NCBI GenBank assembly: GCA_022511055.1
Contig: JAFLSH010000136.1
Location: 1-8,127, forward strand
Direction of reading: 5' to 3'
Source of the DNA: Prevotella sp.
GTDB lineage: Bacteria; Bacteroidota; Bacteroidia; Bacteroidales; Bacteroidaceae
DNA length: 8,127 bases
A program made the position numbers and the translations under genes. The notes under the pieces were generated by a model, which worked only from the letters and a program-made list of their open reading frames with translations, was not told the DNA's origin and searched no databases. This document shows, piece after piece, positions 6,252 to 8,127 of this stretch; position 1 is the stretch's first letter, and every line of letters starts with the position of its first letter.

Positions 6252-7004
6252 ATGATAAAAAAGATTCTTGTCTCACAACCGAAACCCACAAGTGAGAGGT
6301 CGCCATATTTCGACATTGCCGAGAGATATGGCGTTGAGTTGGTTTTTCGCCCCTTCATCAAGGTAGAGAGTATGTCAGCCAAAGAGTTCCGCACTCAGAA
6401 GGTTTCCATATCCGACTACACTGCCGTGGTGTTTACTTCGCGCCATGCCATAGACCATTTTTTCACCCTGGCAAAAGAGCTGCGTGTCAACATTCCGGAA
6501 GACATGAAGTATTTCTGTGTTACGGAGACCATTGCACTTTATATCCAGAAATACGTTCAATATCGCAAGCGCAAGGTGTTCTTCGGCAGCACCGGGCGGG
6601 TCGACGACCTGCTGCCGGCCATGGTGAAGCACAAGAACGAGCGCTATCTCGTGCCACAGAGCGATGTGCATAACGACAATCTTACCCTGCTGCTCGACTC
6701 GAAGAAGCTGCACCACAAGGAGTGCGTGATGTACAAGACGGTGAGCAACGACTTCACGCCGGAGGAGGTGGCCAACTTCGACTACGACATGTTAGTGTTC
6801 TTCAGCCCCTCGGGCATCGAGTCACTGACAAAGAACTTCCCCGACTTCAAGCAGGGCGACATAGCCATTGCCACCTTCGGCCCCTCAACCGCCAAGGCTG
6901 CCCGGGAGGCCGGACTGCGGCTCGACCTGGAGGCGCCTACGGAGAAGTATCCCTCGATGACGGGAGCGCTGCACCACTATCTGCTGATGCAGGAGGAGGA
7001 CTGA
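6252..7004 (+). CDS. hemD: Uroporphyrinogen-III synthase (HemD) family protein
   Basis: HemD-fold protein of 250 aa, the normal family length. The family closes hydroxymethylbilane into uroporphyrinogen III, the branch point to heme, siroheme and cobalamin. The sequence shows the two-lobe pattern: an N-terminal ILVSQP strand, VVFTSRHAIDHF (59-70), then VFFSPSGIESL (182-192), the FGPSTAKAAREAGL stretch (209-222) and the closing APTEKYPSMTGAL (228-240). Y161 in MYKT is a candidate for the conserved active-site tyrosine, although catalytic residues in this family are poorly conserved. No other tetrapyrrole gene is in the window, and many Bacteroidales are known heme auxotrophs, so the enzymatic role is not secure here. 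The ATG at 6252 has AGGA seven bases upstream. The gene follows DUF4271 after nine bases and precedes rnpA by 76. Its first part shares the AT-rich composition of the preceding gene end. Confidence 0.85.
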   Translation: MIKKILVSQPKPTSERSPYFDIAERYGVELVFRPFIKVESMSAKEFRTQKVSISDYTAVVFTSRHAIDHFFTLAKELRVNIPEDMKYFCVTETIALYIQKYVQYRKRKVFFGSTGRVDDLLPAMVKHKNERYLVPQSDVHNDNLTLLLDSKKLHHKECVMYKTVSNDFTPEEVANFDYDMLVFFSPSGIESLTKNFPDFKQGDIAIATFGPSTAKAAREAGLRLDLEAPTEKYPSMTGALHHYLLMQEED

Positions 7005-7023
7005 CCCCCGGAGCTGCTACGCA

Positions 7024-7035
7024 CCTCGGCCGAGG
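7024..7035. repeat. 12-bp perfect palindrome between hemD and rnpA
   Basis: CCTCGGCCGAGG reads the same on both strands and lies 20 bases past the hemD stop. With no loop and no following T tract it is not a standard terminator. It could be a dimeric-protein binding site, a weak RNA hairpin, or chance in GC-rich DNA. Confidence 0.35.
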
Positions 7036-7080
7036 AATCCATACACCACATATATAGAGCCCTATTTTCACCCGAAGAAT

Positions 7081-7476
7081 ATGCCAGCTCCGGCGCACCG
7101 CGCTACATTCAGCAAGCAAGAGCGGATGGTCAGCAGGAAACTGATTGAGACACTCTTCAGCGGAGGCAATCGTTCCATGACTGCTTTCCCCCTGCGGGTG
7201 GTCTGCATGCAGCAGGAGCGGGCGGCGGGCGACGAGCCTGTGCAGGTGCTGGTCAGCGTTTCCAAGCGCCGCTTCAAGCATGCCGTGAAGCGCAACCGCG
7301 CGAAGCGGCAGGTGCGCGAGGCTTACCGGCGCAACAAGGCGCTGCTGACAGAGCGCGTGCCGGCCGACAGGCAGCTGCTGGTGGCGTTTCTCTGGCTGGC
7401 CGACGAGCTGCTTGACAGCCAGCTGGTGGAGAAGAGTGTCAGGCGGCTGCTCACAAAACTTTCTGACAGCCTATGA
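7081..7476 (+). CDS. rnpA: Ribonuclease P protein component
   Basis: Protein subunit of RNase P, which binds the catalytic RNA (rnpB, not in this window) and helps it remove 5' leaders from precursor tRNAs. The product is 131 aa, within the family range. TFSKQERM at 9-16 is the usual N-terminal block, PLRVV at 37-41 begins the substrate-groove sheet, and the RNR signature appears at 64-83 as a basic helix (RFKHAVKRNR, then KRQVREAYRR), with R71-N72-R73 as the diagnostic residues. The ATG at 7081 is preferred because ATFSKQER must be included; the next Met, M16 (7126), would remove it. Only a weak purine-rich stretch (GAAGAA) precedes the start. Its last four bases overlap the yidD start. The usual partner rpmH is absent, replaced by hemD upstream. 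Confidence 0.95.
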   Translation: MPAPAHRATFSKQERMVSRKLIETLFSGGNRSMTAFPLRVVCMQQERAAGDEPVQVLVSVSKRRFKHAVKRNRAKRQVREAYRRNKALLTERVPADRQLLVAFLWLADELLDSQLVEKSVRRLLTKLSDSL

Positions 7477-7724
7477 ACGTGTTGCGACTGGCGGCCCGCT
7501 GGGTGTCAAGGGCGTGTGTGTTCGTGCTGTGCCTGCCCATAGCCTTCTACCAGAGGTGCATCTCGCCGCTGACACCGCCCTCGTGCCGCTTCACGCCCAC
7601 CTGTTCCGAGTATGCCAGGCAGGCACTGCGCAAGCACGGCCCTGTCAAGGGGCTCTGGCTGGCGGCGTGGCGCATCTTGCGCTGCAACCCCTGGGGCGGC
7701 TCCGGCTACGACCCCGTTCCGTGA
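7473..7724 (+). CDS. yidD: Membrane protein insertion efficiency factor YidD
   Basis: Small inner-membrane-associated protein that supports insertion of membrane proteins by the YidC route. The 83-aa product is typical in size. It has an amphipathic or hydrophobic N-terminus (residues 1-25) and then the nearly invariant family core: YQRCISPL (26-33), SCRFTPTCSEYA (37-48), KHGPVKGLWLAAWRILRCNPW (54-74) and the ending GGSGYDPVP. Conserved cysteines are C29, C38, C44 and C71. The start ATG overlaps the rnpA stop as ATGA, so translation is almost certainly coupled. The rnpA-yidD pairing is conserved across bacteria; yidC itself does not follow here, as tyrS comes next. Confidence 0.96.
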   Translation: MNVLRLAARWVSRACVFVLCLPIAFYQRCISPLTPPSCRFTPTCSEYARQALRKHGPVKGLWLAAWRILRCNPWGGSGYDPVP

Positions 7725-7726
7725 GC

Positions 7727-7739
7727 CGCCGGGCCGGCG
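7727..7739 (+). other. GC-rich hairpin just after yidD
   Basis: CGCCG-GGC-CGGCG forms a perfect 5-bp all-GC stem with a 3-base loop, starting three bases after the yidD stop. No T tract follows, so it is not a canonical intrinsic terminator. It might stabilise the 3' end of the rnpA-yidD message or assist termination. A chance origin is possible in DNA this GC-rich. Confidence 0.3.
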
Positions 7740-7786
7740 AACTGTGGCGCTAAAGCACGGAAAACGAAGAATAGCCGGACTAAAAT

Positions 7787-7817
7787 TTTGCAGATAGCAT
7801 TATTTTTATTACTTTTG
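7787..7817 (+). promoter_or_regulatory. Consensus Bacteroidota promoter for tyrS
   Basis: TTTG at 7787-7790 is followed after exactly 19 bases by TACTTTTG at 7810-7817, matching the Bacteroidota -33/-7 consensus TTTG-N19-21-TAnnTTTG. Transcription should begin near 7824, leaving a leader of about 24 A-rich bases before the tyrS ATG. This is the strongest promoter call in the window and indicates that tyrS can be transcribed independently of yidD. Confidence 0.85.
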
Positions 7818-7847
7818 CACACTCAAAAAAACAAGAACAAGAAAACA

Positions 7848-8127
7848 ATGAGCGATATGAGAAAGAACTTTGTCGAAGAACTCCGCTGGCGCGGAATGCT
7901 GGCACAGATTATGCCAGGCACGGAAGAACTGTTGCAGAAAGAAATGGTGACGGCCTACCTGGGCACCGACCCCACGGCCGACTCACTGCACATAGGCCAT
8001 CTGTGTGGCATCATGATGCTGCGCCACTTGCAGCGCTGCGGCCACAAGCCCATCTTGCTGGTGGGCGGTGCCACGGGCATGATTGGCGACCCCAGCGGTA
8101 AGTCTCAGGAGCGCAACCTGCTCGACG
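7848..8127 (+). CDS. tyrS: Tyrosyl-tRNA synthetase, N-terminal part (cut by window end)
   Basis: Class I aminoacyl-tRNA synthetase that attaches tyrosine to tRNA-Tyr in the cytosol. Only the first 93 codons are present, so the gene runs off the window. The visible part is diagnostic: YLGTDPTADSLHIGHL at 37-52 contains the tyrosine-binding region and the class I HIGH motif (H48-H51), and GGATGMIGDPSGKSQER continues the Rossmann fold as in bacterial TyrS. The KMSKS loop and the anticodon-binding and S4 domains lie beyond the end. The ATG at 7848 was chosen because it follows the consensus promoter with a short A-rich leader; M4 (7857) is an alternative. There is no Shine-Dalgarno, as is common in Bacteroidota. 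No T-box or attenuator structure fits in so short a leader. Confidence 0.97.
   Translation, partial: MSDMRKNFVEELRWRGMLAQIMPGTEELLQKEMVTAYLGTDPTADSLHIGHLCGIMMLRHLQRCGHKPILLVGGATGMIGDPSGKSQERNLLD

Larger units (their letters stand above)
5937..6300. other. AT-rich island spanning the DUF4271-hemD junction
   Basis: By hand count, positions 6001-6240 hold 79 G or C out of 240 (about 33%), whereas 5281-5340 in the same gene hold 37 of 60 (about 62%). Line 6241-6300 is 40% and 6301-6360 about 48%, so composition recovers gradually inside hemD. Both reading frames remain open and the membrane helices are intact, so this is a change in base and codon use and not decay. Hydrophobic codons (TTT, TTA, ATT) account for part of it, but helices 1-3 of the same protein are not similarly AT-rich. 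Confidence 0.75.

Noticed and set aside
6722..7057. 111-codon + strand open frame overlapping hemD
   Set aside because: It is a frame-shifted reading of hemD with Gly/Arg/His-rich composition and no support of its own.

Overview
This window reads as chromosomal housekeeping DNA from a Bacteroidota member, most likely order Bacteroidales and plausibly Prevotellaceae (the family-level guess is weak). Four things point there. Promoter-like elements fit the Bacteroidota pattern TAnnTTTG, with a full TTTG-N19-TAnnTTTG copy ahead of tyrS. Most genes lack a Shine-Dalgarno sequence. A DUF4271 membrane protein is present, a family I know only from Bacteroidota. The order DUF4271-hemD-rnpA-yidD-tyrS is one I recognise from Bacteroidales genomes. 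Coding DNA is mostly GC-rich, with an AT-rich island near 5.9-6.3 kb. All genes lie on the + strand.

Layout: (1) 11-946, a XerD-type tyrosine recombinase. (2) 947-1088, an AT-rich intergenic region with a TAnnTTTG element. (3) 1089-3920, a large secreted M16 zinc metallopeptidase. (4) 3957-5213, metK (S-adenosylmethionine synthetase). (5) 5214-6242, a six-helix DUF4271 membrane protein whose start codon directly follows the metK stop. (6) 6252-7004, a uroporphyrinogen-III synthase (HemD) family protein. (7) 7081-7476, rnpA, the protein subunit of RNase P. (8) 7473-7724, yidD, overlapping rnpA by four bases. (9) 7725-7847, an intergenic region carrying a consensus promoter. (10) 7848 to the window end, the 5' part of tyrS. 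No gene-free stretch exceeds 300 bases.

The genes do not form one obvious pathway. The spacing suggests a transcript running metK-DUF4271-hemD and possibly on into rnpA-yidD, while tyrS has its own promoter. XerD acts in chromosome dimer resolution, the M16 enzyme in periplasmic proteolysis, MetK in methyl-donor supply, RnpA in tRNA 5' maturation, YidD in membrane protein insertion and TyrS in tRNA charging.

I see no mobile element, CRISPR array, defence system, tRNA or rRNA. The closest thing to undescribed biology is the uncharacterised DUF4271 protein paired with a HemD homologue, in a lineage whose members commonly cannot make heme. An abrupt AT-rich segment straddles the junction of these two genes.
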